Shown: piece after piece, positions 1-11,114 of the stretch
Layout: every line of letters starts with the position of its first letter
How positions within the stretch are numbered: position 1 is the first letter of the stretch
Origin: Glomus cerebriforme
Lineage: Eukaryota; Glomeromycota; Glomeromycetes; Glomerales; Glomeraceae
Reading direction: 5' to 3'
DNA: 33,542 nt
Assembly: GCA_003550305.1 (NCBI GenBank)
Contig: QKYT01000056.1
Location: forward strand, 249,485 to 283,026
Position numbers and translations under genes: made by a program
The notes under the pieces: generated by a model
What the model saw: only the letters and a program-made list of their open reading frames with translations
The model's database searches: none
What the model was told of the DNA's origin: nothing

Positions 1-197
1 GATTGACACCAATAAAACATTTTATAAATTGTGCTAGTATTAGGTTGATTACATTCTTTACATAATCCATGCTTTTTATAACGTTCTTTTAATTCTTTAT
101 TTAATATTAATTTATCAATTAATAAATTTTGTTCTTTGGTTAATTCTTTATGGTTAAAATCTTTTATTTGCTCAATTATATCATCATTGAGTTCCAT
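1..197 (-). CDS. 5' end of a kinase-family gene, cut by the window edge
   Basis: Reading from the ATG at 197 leftward, the open frame starts MELNDDIIEQIKDF and continues through LTKEQNLLIDKLILN to GLCKECNQP before the window ends. This matches, nearly residue for residue, the N-terminus of the complete kinase gene at 30689 (DDVIEQIKDF, LIDELILNEEL, GLCEECNQP), so this is the first part of a paralogue. Only about 65 codons are visible: the N-terminal helical region and the first CxxC of a putative C4 zinc-binding motif; the kinase domain lies outside. A T10/A6 junction (221-236) and a TATATAAACC box (reverse strand of 241-250) sit just upstream, which supports this start. The frame is open to the window end. 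Confidence 0.8.
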   Translation of the reverse strand, partial: MELNDDIIEQIKDFNHKELTKEQNLLIDKLILNKELKERYKKHGLCKECNQPNTSTIYKMFYWCQ

Positions 198-220
198 ATT
201 AAATAAGGAAATTGTAGGTC

Positions 221-250
221 TTTTTTTTTTAAAAAAGTACGGTTTATATA
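221..250 (-). promoter_or_regulatory. TATA box and T/A-tract junction upstream of partial kinase gene
   Basis: On the minus strand TATATAAACC (250-241) is followed by a T6/A10 junction (236-221) and then the ATG at 197. The same order recurs at the genes starting at 10116 and 12186. Promoter function is inferred from position and recurrence. Confidence 0.5.
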
Positions 251-401
251 CAGATTATAGTTTCACCGTAGTGATCGACAAACTTACACGAAATTCACGG
301 GATCAATTTTTATTTCGACGGAAAGCACCATTTTAGTATAATAGCCAATCACAAGTGATAACGCTACAAAGTTGGTAACTGATCACCTGATAGCAATTAC
401 T

Positions 402-473
402 AGGACCCAGATATGTAAAAGTGTCGGGTTTTAAGTTTGCGTATTGTACAGCTAATAGTAACTCCTGGGTCCT
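402..473. repeat. Short inverted repeat (hairpin element)
   Basis: Perfect 9-base arms, AGGACCCAG (402-410) and CTGGGTCCT (465-473), are 54 bases apart. A weaker AATT match lies just outside both arms. The arms are unusually GC-rich for this DNA. It may be a decayed foldback element; no target duplication was identified. Confidence 0.4.
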
Positions 474-1231
474 CAATTATTATCCGAATATATTGTTAAA
501 GTACACAGATGCTTTTTAGATCTTGCGACACTAAAAATAAAAATAAAAATAAAACACAGATGCTTTTTATTTATTAGAAAAATTAAACACAATTTCACAA
601 TTTTCAACAATACAAAAAAATTTATGCAATCATGGGAGATGAAGTCCCAGGAAGTCCGATTTCTATTTTTTAAAAAGTATTTTATAATATTCAAGTTTAT
701 TTATTTTAGAAATATTATTTTCCTTAGGAATGTTTTAGATGAATGATTTTTTGAATGGTTTAAATATTTTTCTGAATACATTTGAGGGGAATAGTCATGT
801 AAAGTTTTGGTACTTTATACTAAGTTTTCAACACTTAAGCCGTTACTAAATTTATGATGTTATTAAACGGGAAACAAATCATCCTCGTTCATTTTTGAAA
901 ACATTGTTTAAACCCCTCAATAATAAATGGGTTATCACACGTAGATTCTTCTACAAAATGCATTTCATAGCATCTGTACGTTTAACATTCTCTTTACGAT
1001 GTATTCTATGAAAACAAATTGGAGTCATTTTTATTTGTAAAAAAAAATTATAAATTTTATTATTCAAGTTTTTTAAAAGTCCTTTTATAACATGTTTATA
1101 CTGTTTTCAGATAAATGCGTATTATCACTTTAAACTATAATTTTATTCTAAATTTCGTAAATGGACGTCTAAATGAATTTTGTCAATCGGGAAATAATCA
1201 AATAATTCTAGAGATTATAACATTTTTTTTT
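474..1231. other. No gene seen
   Basis: AT-rich sequence with no convincing coding frame. The short open frame on the minus strand at 473-694 has low-complexity composition and no family resemblance. Confidence 0.5.
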
Positions 1232-1306
1232 AATCTATACTTAATATTAAATTATCGATTAACAATTTTTGAACTTTAGTAAATTTTGCTCAATTATATC
1301 ATTAGT
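1232..1306 (-). pseudogene. Decayed fragment of the kinase-family N-terminus
   Basis: The minus strand reads TNDIIEQ, then in another frame FTKVQKLLIDNLILSID. These correspond to NDDIIEQ and LTKEQNLLIDKLILN of the intact start at 1-197, about 1 kb away. The bases between the two blocks (the IKDF..H.E segment) are missing, and there is a frame change. It is a relic with no start codon or promoter of its own. Confidence 0.6.
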
Positions 1307-1885
1307 TTAATTACTTTTTACATATTGAATGAGTTATTTGTTGAATAAGAAAGGTGTTATTAATTTATAAGAAAAAGTTACAAACATATGAATAGAAAAA
1401 TAGAGAAGTCTTATTAATACCGGACTCCGATTGTCGACTTAAATGTACCTAATTACTTTCAAAAATATCCGCGCATAAAATTAGTAGCAATTTGAAATGG
1501 GATTGCCAATTTTCCTCTTTTTTTATCAATCCAATTTGCAAAAAAATGTGATAACATAAACAGCAAGTTTAGTTTATACTGTACATACTTCTCAGTGTTT
1601 CGTCCCCTTATGTCTCTGCAGTAAGTTGCATTTCTACTGTAAACTTCATTCGATATGCAAATTTTTTTAATTTTCATTAGATTATTCTATTTTGTATTAT
1701 AAAAATTTATTGAGCGAACAATAATTTGGCTTACCAAGCAATCAAAACATACAGACTTATTCCTATTAATCACAAACAAACTTAGAAGATGATGACACAG
1801 GAATGTCGCTTCACATTACTGGTTGTTTTTACGTATAAATGTAGTTCAAAGTTTAAGAATCATTGGAATATATTATAAATCCAAT
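1307..1885. other. No supported gene; one doubtful minus-strand ORF
   Basis: A 72-codon open frame (1677-1459, minus) has mixed composition with several charged residues, but no recognised family, no upstream T/A tract and no partner exon. I treat it as chance or relic. Nothing else was seen. Confidence 0.4.
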
Positions 1886-1889
1886 CTTT

Positions 1890-2100
1890 ATCCTAAATAT
1901 ATCTACCCTCAAAAGAGATGATAGGAGCCTTGACCTTGCAGAGGCGGTGGTGGAGCTTCTGAAAAATCTCAATGGTCAAAATGACCATGATCGCAAATTT
2001 TTCATTAAATTGTAATGGACGTTTGTGGTGATCATGTGGTCGTAGTGGTTGTTCCAAATCTCCAAATCAAGTGGAAGTGGTTGTGGTAATAGTACCTAAA
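1890..2100 (-). pseudogene. Possible relic of a His/Pro-rich coding sequence
   Basis: This patch is richer in G and C than its surroundings. One minus-strand frame reads a Tyr/His/Phe-rich stretch (YYYHNHFH), a Thr run, then CDHGHFDH and DFSEAPPPPLQGQGSYHLF, broken by four internal stops. The composition (His, Pro, Gly) is unlike the random AT-rich translation around it and suggests a decayed low-complexity protein gene. The family is not identified and chance is not excluded. Confidence 0.3.
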
Positions 2101-2688
2101 CCCTCTGGATATTATTTTCAGATTATAAATTTTGATGATAATGATGAGTGTATATGGTTAAAATTCATTTTTTCTAATTCATTTTTTCTAAAAAATTAAA
2201 ATATATTGTCATTATTGTGAGTATCGCCCGCATCAACTAACTAATATTTTACCGTAATTACGTTGAATTAATAATATAAACAAATGAACTATAACTCGTA
2301 TGATAAAGTCTTAATGTATATTGACGAATCACGCAAATATTTGATAATACTGCCTCATCTTAATGAACTCTATATATATATAATAAAATACAACACAAGC
2401 TTAACAAATAATTTCCCATAAAAATCACCTTCAAAACCTAAAAACCAAAAAAAAACAATACTTTTGATATCTTAACATGTTTTATTTTTTTTTTCACAAT
2501 GAAGAGTATGGACTTATATACGAATCTGCAAGTATCTTTTTGTTTAATAAAAGCGACAAATCATGAAATCATTTTTTAATAATAATTTAATAATTTTATT
2601 TGGAATATTTTTATTTTTATCTCTGATCGAAGAATCAATTTTATGGTAAAATTTAAATTCTATTAACAGATTCCCGTGATTGTCACCG

Positions 2689-2772
2689 CACCAGCATTAG
2701 GGAGGAATTTCGGGCAGAATTAAAAATGGAAATGGATGAAACTTTGCCCAAAATTCCACTCTAATGCTGGTG
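2689..2772. repeat. 84-base foldback element
   Basis: Left arm 2689-2715 begins CACCAGCATTAG; right arm 2746-2772 ends CTAATGCTGGTG. The outer 12 bases are perfectly complementary and the inner 15 match with a few mismatches (GGAATTTCGGGC against GCCCAAAATTCC). The loop is about 30 bases. Length and structure fit a miniature foldback element or a transcribed hairpin; no open frame runs through it. Confidence 0.6.
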
Positions 2773-5700
2773 ATAAAATATACCACTATAAAATTTTTTA
2801 AAAAAAGCACTGTTCTGATCAAAAATCTTACTTTGGATTTATGGGCTTTATGAACAACTGCGCTTGATTTTTGCACATTTACCCTAGAACAAAAACTCTA
2901 TCAATTACGGAATTAAAAATTTGTGCCTTTAGTGTTAGCCAAAATTATAATCGTTAATTCCATCGAACATAGAAGAACCTAAAAAGAAGGAAGTGACTAA
3001 TGAATCTAAAGATATTAGACAAATTAATTAAAATGATAAAATCCTTAATGTTAATAAAATAATGATGATAATTATGTAAATATTTTAATAACTATAATTT
3101 CGTAAAGTATTAAGCTACTGAAGCTAGTGGTTGTTTATGAAAAATGACAAGCTACAAAAAGAAAAGCAAATATGTTTCAACTAAACTGACACGAATATCA
3201 CACGATAGCAACAATAGAAGTGTAATAAATAATGCAACAGAAATTAAAATTCATTTCAATGAAAAATATAAAATAAAACGTGCATGATACGAAGAATTTG
3301 AAGAAATGGACACATCGCATCACTTGGTTATTTGCTTTATCGGTACGATTTCTATAAAAGAAAATTTTCTTTATTTAAAGTCAATCAAAATGGAATGATA
3401 CATGTTTCTTTTTCTCAGTCGATAACAAGAATTATTTTTTACTTTTTTTTCGCTAGATGTTATTTTATTTTATATTTTTATTGTTTGTAACTACGCATAT
3501 ATTATTAGGCAGTTATTACAAAATAAAGGAATTTATTTTATATATAATTACACAAATTTTATCGATGGAAGTATGGTCTCTAGGTATGACGAATCAGTCT
3601 AAACGTACTGTGTATCGCAAAAACTTTTGTCGATAATTATCACGTATAATAATCACCTGCTATTGAACGCGTAACCAAGAAATATACTGTATCTCTGTCC
3701 TTTCAAATGATAAAATGATAACATGGAAACATGAGTCATATTCTGGATATGACACGATGATTTGCTTTGTGTCACAGAATTTTACAGGAAATCGTTTATA
3801 AAAATGTAAATTTTTGGCCTAGATTTAGGATCATAATGCTGACTAACATTAATTTGGCCAGAATTTGTGAATCATAATGTTGGTCAAAATCACAGAATTT
3901 TACAAAATTATCTTTTTAATCACCAAAATTTCACTTTCACGTGATCATAGTAAAAATATTCTTAATTCCTGACATCACATGTAATGCCGTAATGCCGGCC
4001 AATAACGAGTTACAGGAAGCGGGATGATCATGTGATCTCGTATTGCCCGATTTTTTTCAGACCAATTAATCAATCCACAGACAAAATGAATTAAAAATTT
4101 TAGCTCTTGAAATTCGAAGGGAGGGTAGAGTAGTATTCCTTAGATAGAAACGTAGTAATACTAAAGCGCCAAGTTTATATCTTTGTAGAAAGTTTCGTAA
4201 GACACCCATTGATCATTTCTATTTTTATTGATACTGCATTTATTATTAATGTTCGTTATAAATATGGTAATTTCTGTTATCGCTCCGAATTTATTATTTT
4301 GTTATTTTTCATGTTATTGCTATAAATTTATATACTAATGTTAAATTATTTATATACTAACTATGGATAAATACTTTTTAAAAATTTTTTACATCGCTAC
4401 GCTATATAACCGTGCGTCTACTATATGTGTAGTATACTTGTTTCAGTAAAGAAATAGAAAATTAACTGAATAACAGCCATTTTCAACCTTTTTCTAGGAC
4501 GCCGAAATATGCATACCAGCCAAAAAAATTTTACTACTGCGATTTACATGATTTTTTGGTTCATTATACGCAAACTCTGACCCTACCTTTTTATATATAT
4601 TTCGGGGTCCTCTTTTTCTTCACACAAATTTATATGTATTATATGACTAGTTTTAAAAAAAAAAATTGCAAAATTCAAATAAAATAATTCTTATAAATCG
4701 AGATCGAACTTGGAAAATTTTGTGACGATCAATTATGTTACGAATCCAATGACGCAATCTGAGAAAAAAATAGAAATATTAAAATGTACTATGTTGTAAT
4801 ATGCATTCGTACCACAATCTATATGAATGGGCAAAACACAAATAAATAAATAAACAAATAAATAAACTAATTTGGGCATATAAAACAAAAATGATATACT
4901 TTCTTTTAAAAAAAAACGATTTTTTTTTTGTGTTTAACATCTCTGAATATAATTTAAAAAAAAATATATAATTATAGAATTCCTGATTGATTTAATTTTT
5001 AGATAAGAGAAATTGTTTTAAATTTTTTATTTTATGGGACATCTTTACTATTAATAAATATTAATGTTACAATGAATTTGTAATTCATTTTGGTTCGGGG
5101 CATGATGCCATGCGTAGTCAAATTGTGCAATTTTCCACATAATTCACATAATTTTTCAATGATTATTTATTGAACCGTAAATTTTTTTAAAAAAAAAATA
5201 ATAAAATCAAATTCTATATGTTTTTTATATGAAAATAGGGAGTTATTTGTGCATCTCCGGGTTAGGCCGGACTGCCGAGTTCAAATTGATATAGAAAAAG
5301 AATTTTTGATCAGGTGAAAATACATTTGAAATAGTGAAATATTGAGCGTGTGATTCTTTTACTTACAAGAAATAAGGAATCGACATTCGTTGCTTCTGTT
5401 TTTCTGTTTGGGAATGAACACAATGACGATCAGAATATTTAATTTATCCTTAAAATTATTTTTATACCGAATTTTTGGTTAATTAATAATTAATAAATAA
5501 AGTTTTTTTAAATGTATGAGTCATATCTAAAAAAAATTTATCTCCGAAAAGATTTTTTGATTTAAATACCATTAATATTATTAATATCATTTATATTCGG
5601 AGGTGAAAAAAGGCTTGTTTACCAAATGAAGGTAAAATACGCCCTTTACATCAAAAGAATTGTCATATTTGAAAGAAAACAAGAAATTTTTTAAAAAAAA

Positions 5701-6360
5701 TTTAGCCTCAATGGAATTCATTAAGGAAGCCAGTCAATGTTCTTATCTATTAATATAAATAAAAAAAATATATATATATTTAATTTAAACTTTTCTCATG
5801 AATGCTTTTGATAAGGAGAAAATTTATTGACTTGATGATCAACAATTTATATTACGATTTATTTATTTGTACACTTGTACAAAACTTTTTTTTTGAGAAG
5901 ATCAAGAAAATTTTTTAAACAAAATTTGGTTAAACCAATTACGTAATTTTTTTTTTAAAAAAAATAAAATATTTTGCCAAATTATAGATGAATTCATAAA
6001 ATCACCGCGTCGTGTAAGATTTTAATACGTTTTCTTTTGTTTCACACAAAATCAGAGTTTAGTTCCCACGGATCCGTAGGATCCCACGAAATTTAAAACC
6101 TGTTGAAACAATTAGAACGCCCTTGAACTTGATATGTCGTTTATACTTTATTTATATTTGTATTTATTGATATGACAAATATTTATGTTTTTATTTTATT
6201 ATTTTCTTATTCATTAAAATACTTTGTTAAAATTTGGTCGTAACAAGTTTTAATTTTTTTTTTTATTAAAAAATGATAAAGATAAGTTTGAATAAAGATG
6301 AAATAAATACATGGCAATTTGTAACAATGAGTGCATCTCCTACATCTCCGTCCTACAAAA
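2773..6360. other. Long stretch without a gene, with repeats
   Basis: No coding frame of note on either strand. Contents: a degenerate tandem pair of about 40 bases with TTGGCC..ATCATAATG at 3815-3893, a TCACGTGA octamer at 3937-3944, a TAAA/CAAA-type microsatellite at 4838-4868, a fragment at 4545-4612 repeated at 14151-14218, and many T and A homopolymers. Confidence 0.5.
4545..4612 (+). repeat. Dispersed repeat copy A
   Basis: It begins TACATGATT, contains CTGACCCTACCTTTTTATAT and ends CGGGGTCCTCT. The stretch at 14151-14218 has the same order of blocks (TACATGATT, CCGACCCTGACCTTTTATGT, CGGGTCCTCT) on the same strand with small indels. Two copies indicate a dispersed repeat of unknown type. 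Confidence 0.5.
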
Positions 6361-6365
6361 AAAAT

Positions 6366-6460
6366 GTATATATACACTGTACATACACAACTCGTATTAC
6401 GTTTAAATAAAAAAAAATAAATTACAAACATTTTTTTTTTTTTTTATTTTTTATTTTTTT
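6366..6460 (+). promoter_or_regulatory. TATA-like box and T-tract upstream of HMG-like gene 1
   Basis: TATATATACAC near 6366-6377, about 95-105 bases before the ATG at 6470, is followed by a long T-rich run (6431-6462). Unlike the other genes there is no A-tract partner, only GCAAAAA directly before ATG. The promoter role is inferred. Confidence 0.4.
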
Positions 6461-6469
6461 TTGCAAAAA

Positions 6470-6943
6470 ATGGAAAAAATGGATCATCGAAAATTATTTC
6501 TTTTGCTTGAATATGAAATAATGAAGCTTCCTTCAGATAAAAACGCAACAGCAGCCGAATTCAGAAGAGGTGAGAATATTCGAACGTTGAATGGAAAACA
6601 ATTATTTAGGACTAACGTTGAACGAGTCGCGAGACATCATCATATGGAACACGTGACTGACACTGACCTAACAAATTTATGGAATTGTTTGACATATTCC
6701 CAAAAGCAGTGTTTCGATGATTTTGCTCTTGATGTTAATAAGATAAATCAAAATACCATCCAAATTAATAATAATGATACGATTAGAAGAATTTCAAGAA
6801 TTTCACCAATTGTCGATACACCTCAAGACCTATCAACTAATGTGATGGAATTTATTAATGGAGCAAACTTTAATGACGGCATTGTTGATCTTGAACTTCC
6901 TACATGGTCTACAAATCCTGTTGATTTCCCTTTCAACATTTAA
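6470..6943 (+). CDS. HMG-box-like small protein, cluster member 1
   Basis: A 157-residue protein starting MEKMDHRKL (an alternative Met is three codons later). Residues about 41-94 carry NGKQLFRTNVERVARHHH, then LTNLWN and KQCFDDFALDVNKIN. The pattern NG/TGK..L..NV.R.A, then L..W, then F..A.D.N.IN is shared with three more genes at 10116, 12186 and 14876. The Trp followed by F..LA resembles helices 2-3 of an HMG box, as in the MATA_HMG families expanded in these fungi. That assignment is inference: the canonical N-terminal Pro and aromatic residues are not evident. The C-terminal tail holds FINGANF followed by an acidic/Pro-rich extension. It is the most divergent member and has a HHH run where others have Leu/Gln. 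If the fold is right it would be a nuclear DNA-binding protein. Confidence 0.7.
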   Translation: MEKMDHRKLFLLLEYEIMKLPSDKNATAAEFRRGENIRTLNGKQLFRTNVERVARHHHMEHVTDTDLTNLWNCLTYSQKQCFDDFALDVNKINQNTIQINNNDTIRRISRISPIVDTPQDLSTNVMEFINGANFNDGIVDLELPTWSTNPVDFPFNI

Positions 6944-6969
6944 CTTATTTCTTCATTTATTTCTTCTTT

Positions 6970-7400
6970 TTTTTTTTTTTTAAAAAAAAAAAATTCATTT
7001 CTTCATTCAAACCAAAAAAAAAAAATTTCAAAAATTTCCATCTGTATTAGTAATCAATTAAAATTTTTTATTCGCAAAAATCTCAAAACTTTTATTATTT
7101 TCCAAATAAGTCTAGAAAATCAACAATGCATAGAACCATAATAACTTTATACTACTATCAATATAAAATATATATTGTAGGATACATTAACATCGACTTA
7201 CAACTTGACTTTTATTTTTTTTTCTTTCATCTCTTTACTTTTATTTTTCATTATCTGTATTTTTTATTTCATTTTATTCAAAAAATTTTAAAATTTTATT
7301 ATGAAACATATTATTTTGTATTATATATAAATAATAAAAAAAAAATTATTTTTTTTGTATTCAAAAAAAATATTTTCGATAATAATGAATTATACTAATT
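6970..7400. other. T-tract/A-tract and AT-rich 3' flank
   Basis: A long T run followed by an A run begins about 27 bases after the stop codon at 6943. The open frame at 7126-7398 (+) is almost all Tyr, Phe, Ile and Lys and is best read as a low-complexity artefact. Confidence 0.5.
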
Positions 7401-8918
7401 AGAGAAACAATAAATAACTCAAAATGGTTTGACATCCAAATAATGTCCGATATTTTTTTTTTTTGTTTTTTTTTGTGCAAGATCATTTAAAAACAAGCGG
7501 AATAATAATATTTTTTTTGTTGCCTAATAAGACTAATAACTTCTCACAACGAATTAATTTTCGATTTCATTTTTATTTCGAAAATTGATGAGCAAATATT
7601 TGATCGTATGACCCCTCACATGCATATTATATCAAGAAGCATTGCTCTCACATACTGTAAATTCTTTGACATGTGAAAATGCACAATTCAATAGCAGATA
7701 TAATATCATTTAAACTATTCCTTTATTAGTCTTTTAATAGTTTTTTTTTGTGATTTTAATGAACCATTCAAAAAATTTTTAAATTGATTAATAATTATAA
7801 TAGATAAATGGATTATATTACCCCCTTTAAATTATATATATATACAGTATATAACTAATAAATAGAGTACATAAATAGAGTACATATTTTTTCATTTTAT
7901 TCTTTGCACATCATTTCGCTTTGTCTTTATATCTTTTAAATAAAAAAATATATATATATATAAAAAAAAGAAAGATAAAAAAAAAATATTTTTTTTTTTC
8001 GTCTTTATACATAAAAAAAATTACTTTTTCAAATTAAACAAGAAATATTTTGGTTTATTTTTTTAAATTTTTTCTTTATTTTTTATTTTTTATATTGTTT
8101 TATTTTATTTTATTTTTTTTTACAAAAGCAATTTGCACCTATTATTGAACTTATTGCTATAGTCGTATAGTCGGGCGTACAATCGAAGAACAAAAGATAC
8201 AAACAAGGGTCTTGTAATGAACATATTAATGAATATTCGTTAAAAAAGTTTACGAAACGAATATGTAATACTGCTTCGCTATTGTGCATGAAACCGTACT
8301 TTTGAACACAAAGGAAATTAATTAGTCACATGAACCATGATTTATGATTTTTTTTAAAGATCAACATAAATAAAGTTAAAAAAATATTCTTTCAATATCA
8401 ATATTCTATTAAATCTCTTTTTTTTTCAAAGATTATAAAGATTGTGAAAACTTTATTACTTATACAATCTAATAATCGTATCCTGATAGTTTTTTTTTTT
8501 TTGCATCAAAATGCATCAAATGATCAAAAATTTTCACAAACAATGGTCATATGGTTTGGTCACATTAACTAATTTGACCACATGACGGCCACGAGATTTT
8601 AGATTAACCTAAAATCCCTAATATCTTGAAATAAATGAGAAAATGAATAGATTGAACCGATAAAAAAATTTAAAAGGATTAAACCATCCTTTTATCGATT
8701 TTATTTTTGAATATTTAAAAAAAGCTTTAGAAATAATAGAATAATATTTACCATATTTTACTATTATTAAGCACCATTGAAACCTGGCCTGCATTATGTC
8801 AAAATTTAACCAAAATTATGATACTTTTGGTCAGAATTATAGTCGAAAAGGAGAGTAAATAACGGGAAAATACGGTATATCTGATAAAAAAAAAATCGTA
8901 ATACTGTATTTGAATATT
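7401..8918. other. No gene seen
   Basis: Very AT-rich, with T runs and TA microsatellites around 7840-8110. A short imperfect palindrome (AATATTCGTT / AACGAATAT) lies near 8232-8262, and a GGCC-type motif near 8785. Confidence 0.5.
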
Positions 8919-9056
8919 CCCATCCCTATGAAAAAGGAAATCCAAAAAAACGTTCGAAATGAGTTCAAAATATCTAAAAATTGTTCTAAATTTGAACCCA
9001 TTTAGGACGTAGTAGGATGTTTTCTGTACCTTTTTTTTTTTTTTTATAGGGACATG
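8919..9056. repeat. 138-base foldback element
   Basis: The two halves are imperfect reverse complements over most of the length. Outer arms are CATCCCTATGAAAAAGG on the left against CCTTTT...TATAGGGACATG on the right. Inner arms are CGTTCGAAATGAGTTCAAA on the left against TTTGAACCCATTTAGGACG on the right (15 of 19 positions match). The centre around 8970-8985 can continue the stem. No coding capacity. It fits a MITE-like foldback; the poly-T in the right arm has expanded. Confidence 0.6.
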
Positions 9057-9970
9057 ATAAAAATAGTAAAAGAAAATAGTAAAAAAAAATTACTCCCAAA
9101 ATTTCTTCATAAATAATTGGTTCTTTTCTTTACAAGTAATAATCTCAATAATAAATTAAATAAATTAATAATAACCCGGTTTCTTTAATTGGAAATTATT
9201 TTAATTAGATGTATCGCCTACGCTTACGTTAGTTTTTTAATTTTCGTTAGTTTAATTGCTATTATTTAAAACTTTTTATCGTTATAAAACTATAGAAAAT
9301 GATAGAATATGACAAATATAAATCATTTTTATTTCCTTTTAGGATCGCATTCAATGAAGCTTAACTACCCTGCATAAATTTCATGCATGAACTTCAAAAT
9401 GATTTGTTCATAAAAAAAAATTTAACCTAACTTAAAAAGTTTTATATAATAAATTTTTTATTTCCAATTTATAAATAAATATCCATTTAAACAATAATTA
9501 TTTAAGTGAACAGCTGACAATAAGTTCATTCATAATTTTTCAATCGAACATTGTTTCTAGTTTATTTTTAAAACGTTACATAACATGAATTTACATGAAA
9601 CACCTGGTCATGTAGTACAAACACCTGATAAAAAAAAAAAAAAAGTTAAGGGGAAAGGGAAAAGGGAAAAAAATAATAATAATAAATTTCTTTAAAAAGA
9701 GTATAGTGTAACTAATAATTAATTTTTCATTTCGGAAATTTTTCATTATTGTCATAAAATAAACGAAACGGAATTTTTTATTTATCAAGTTTAAAAAAAA
9801 CAATAAATCTTTTTCTTTTTTTTGATGCATGTGAAACATTATCAATTGTTTTTTTCGATAAATTTCATAATTATGAATATAAAATTTTTATTAAAAAATT
9901 TAGCATACAACTTGCTTTTTAAAGTTAAAATCTACGTAAATAATTATAATTATATAAAAAAAAAATTATG
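9057..9970. other. No gene seen
   Basis: AT-rich sequence. The minus-strand frame at 9591-9845 is Phe/Lys/Ile low complexity generated by homopolymers and is not taken as a gene. Confidence 0.5.
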
Positions 9971-10115
9971 TATATAAACCGCCCTTCATTTTTAATGAAT
10001 GACTTTAAGAAAAAACTTCCATTTTGAAAAATTAATTTCATTCATTCCATTTCATTCATTAATTTCATTCATTAATTTCATCAAACGTGAACCCTTTTTT
10101 TTTTTAAAAAAAAAG
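9971..10115 (+). promoter_or_regulatory. TATATAAACC box and T/A-tract before HMG-like gene 2
   Basis: TATATAAACC lies at 9971-9980 and a T-run/A-run junction at about 10094-10114, ending one base before the ATG at 10116. A CATT-rich stretch (ATTTCATTCATT repeats, about 10027-10080) lies between them. The open frame extends upstream to an ATG at 9999, but its added part is homopolymer translation, so 10116 is preferred. Confidence 0.5.
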
Positions 10116-10535
10116 ATGTGTGCTCAACAGAATATACAAATTTCTCAAGAAGCGACCAACCTTTTTAATAAACTTGAAAATAATCTTGACAAAATCTGTG
10201 AACTTCCATTTAAAAATGCAAAAGATCTTGCAATTTATATAAGAATCGATACAACAATTGGAATAGTAACTGGAAATTGTATATTAAAATTAAATGTTGA
10301 AAAAGAAGCTCATCAATTTCAAGTGAATGATCAAAATATAATTGATTTAGTAACGAACATGATTTGGAATTCTCATTTAACAATTCCACAAAGAAATCAA
10401 TTTATGAAATTAGCTGAAAATGCTAATAAAATTAATCAAGTTCATAATCAAGCTAATTTGGATACAGAAAATAGAATGTCTCGATTGGGTGAACAACAAG
10501 ATTATAATGGCATCTTTGGTGGGATAGGATTTTAA
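10116..10535 (+). CDS. HMG-box-like small protein, cluster member 2
   Basis: A 139-residue protein beginning MCAQQNIQIS. The N-terminal third has ELPFKNAKDLAIYIR, matching SLPFENNANDLAIHIR in member 3. The core runs from VTGNCILKLNVEKEAHQFQ (about 51-69) through NMIWNSHL (81-88) to QFMKLAENANKIN (95-107), the HMG-like helix pattern with Trp84. The tail is RMSRLGEQQ, then YNGIFGGIGF at the end. It is most similar to member 3 (12186-11770), which faces it tail to tail. Start choice: MCAQQ aligns with the paralogues' N-termini and directly follows the T/A tract. Predicted role, if the fold is right, is DNA binding; its partners are unknown. No intron is needed. Confidence 0.75.
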   Translation: MCAQQNIQISQEATNLFNKLENNLDKICELPFKNAKDLAIYIRIDTTIGIVTGNCILKLNVEKEAHQFQVNDQNIIDLVTNMIWNSHLTIPQRNQFMKLAENANKINQVHNQANLDTENRMSRLGEQQDYNGIFGGIGF

Positions 10536-10859
10536 AACGATGATTGCTTTTTGATTTTTTTTTTAGTTTTTTTTTTTACAATTAGATCACTTCTTTTTTA
10601 AAAATAATTTAATTTTGATTGTATATTCTCGATCTAACATTTATTATTATTATTATTATTTTTTTTTTCTCCACTTAATTTAGTTCGATTTATTAATTGT
10701 ATAACATAGATGCAGTTGATCTGTAGCTATTGTTTTAAATTCCGTGGAATTTTATTGTAATACGATACATATTTGGCGCATTAGTAGTGGTAAATTGCGG
10801 GCAGTTTTAACCGTTTTAGGGATATTTTTTATATAATAATCTTTTTTTTTTTTTTTTTT
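10536..10859. other. 3' flank of gene 2 up to assembly gap
   Basis: T-rich sequence with a TTA microsatellite near 10640-10660. No coding frame. Confidence 0.5.
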
Positions 10860-11114
10860 NNNNNNNNNNNNNNNNNNNNNNNNNNNNNNNNNNNNNNNNN
10901 NNNNNNNNNNNNNNNNNNNNNNNNNNNNNNNNNNNNNNNNNNNNNNNNNNNNNNNNNNNNNNNNNNNNNNNNNNNNNNNNNNNNNNNNNNNNNNNNNNNN
11001 NNNNNNNNNNNNNNNNNNNNNNNNNNNNNNNNNNNNNNNNNNNNNNNNNNNNNNNNNNNNNNNNNNNNNNNNNNNNNNNNNNNNNNNNNNNNNNNNNNNN
11101 NNNNNNNNNNNNNN
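10860..11114. other. Assembly gap (255 N)
   Basis: A run of N begins at a poly-T stretch. Its true length is unknown. It sits close to the midpoint between the two halves of the HMG-like cluster, so the assembly may have stopped at an inverted or low-complexity sequence. Any open frame drawn through it is meaningless. Confidence 0.95.

Noticed and set aside
5225..5300. tRNA-like GAGTTCAAATT after a GC-rich stretch
   Set aside because: No A box and no acceptor stem; only part of a B box.
7126..7398. 90-codon plus-strand frame
   Set aside because: Tyr/Phe/Ile/Lys low complexity from homopolymers, with no relatives in the window.
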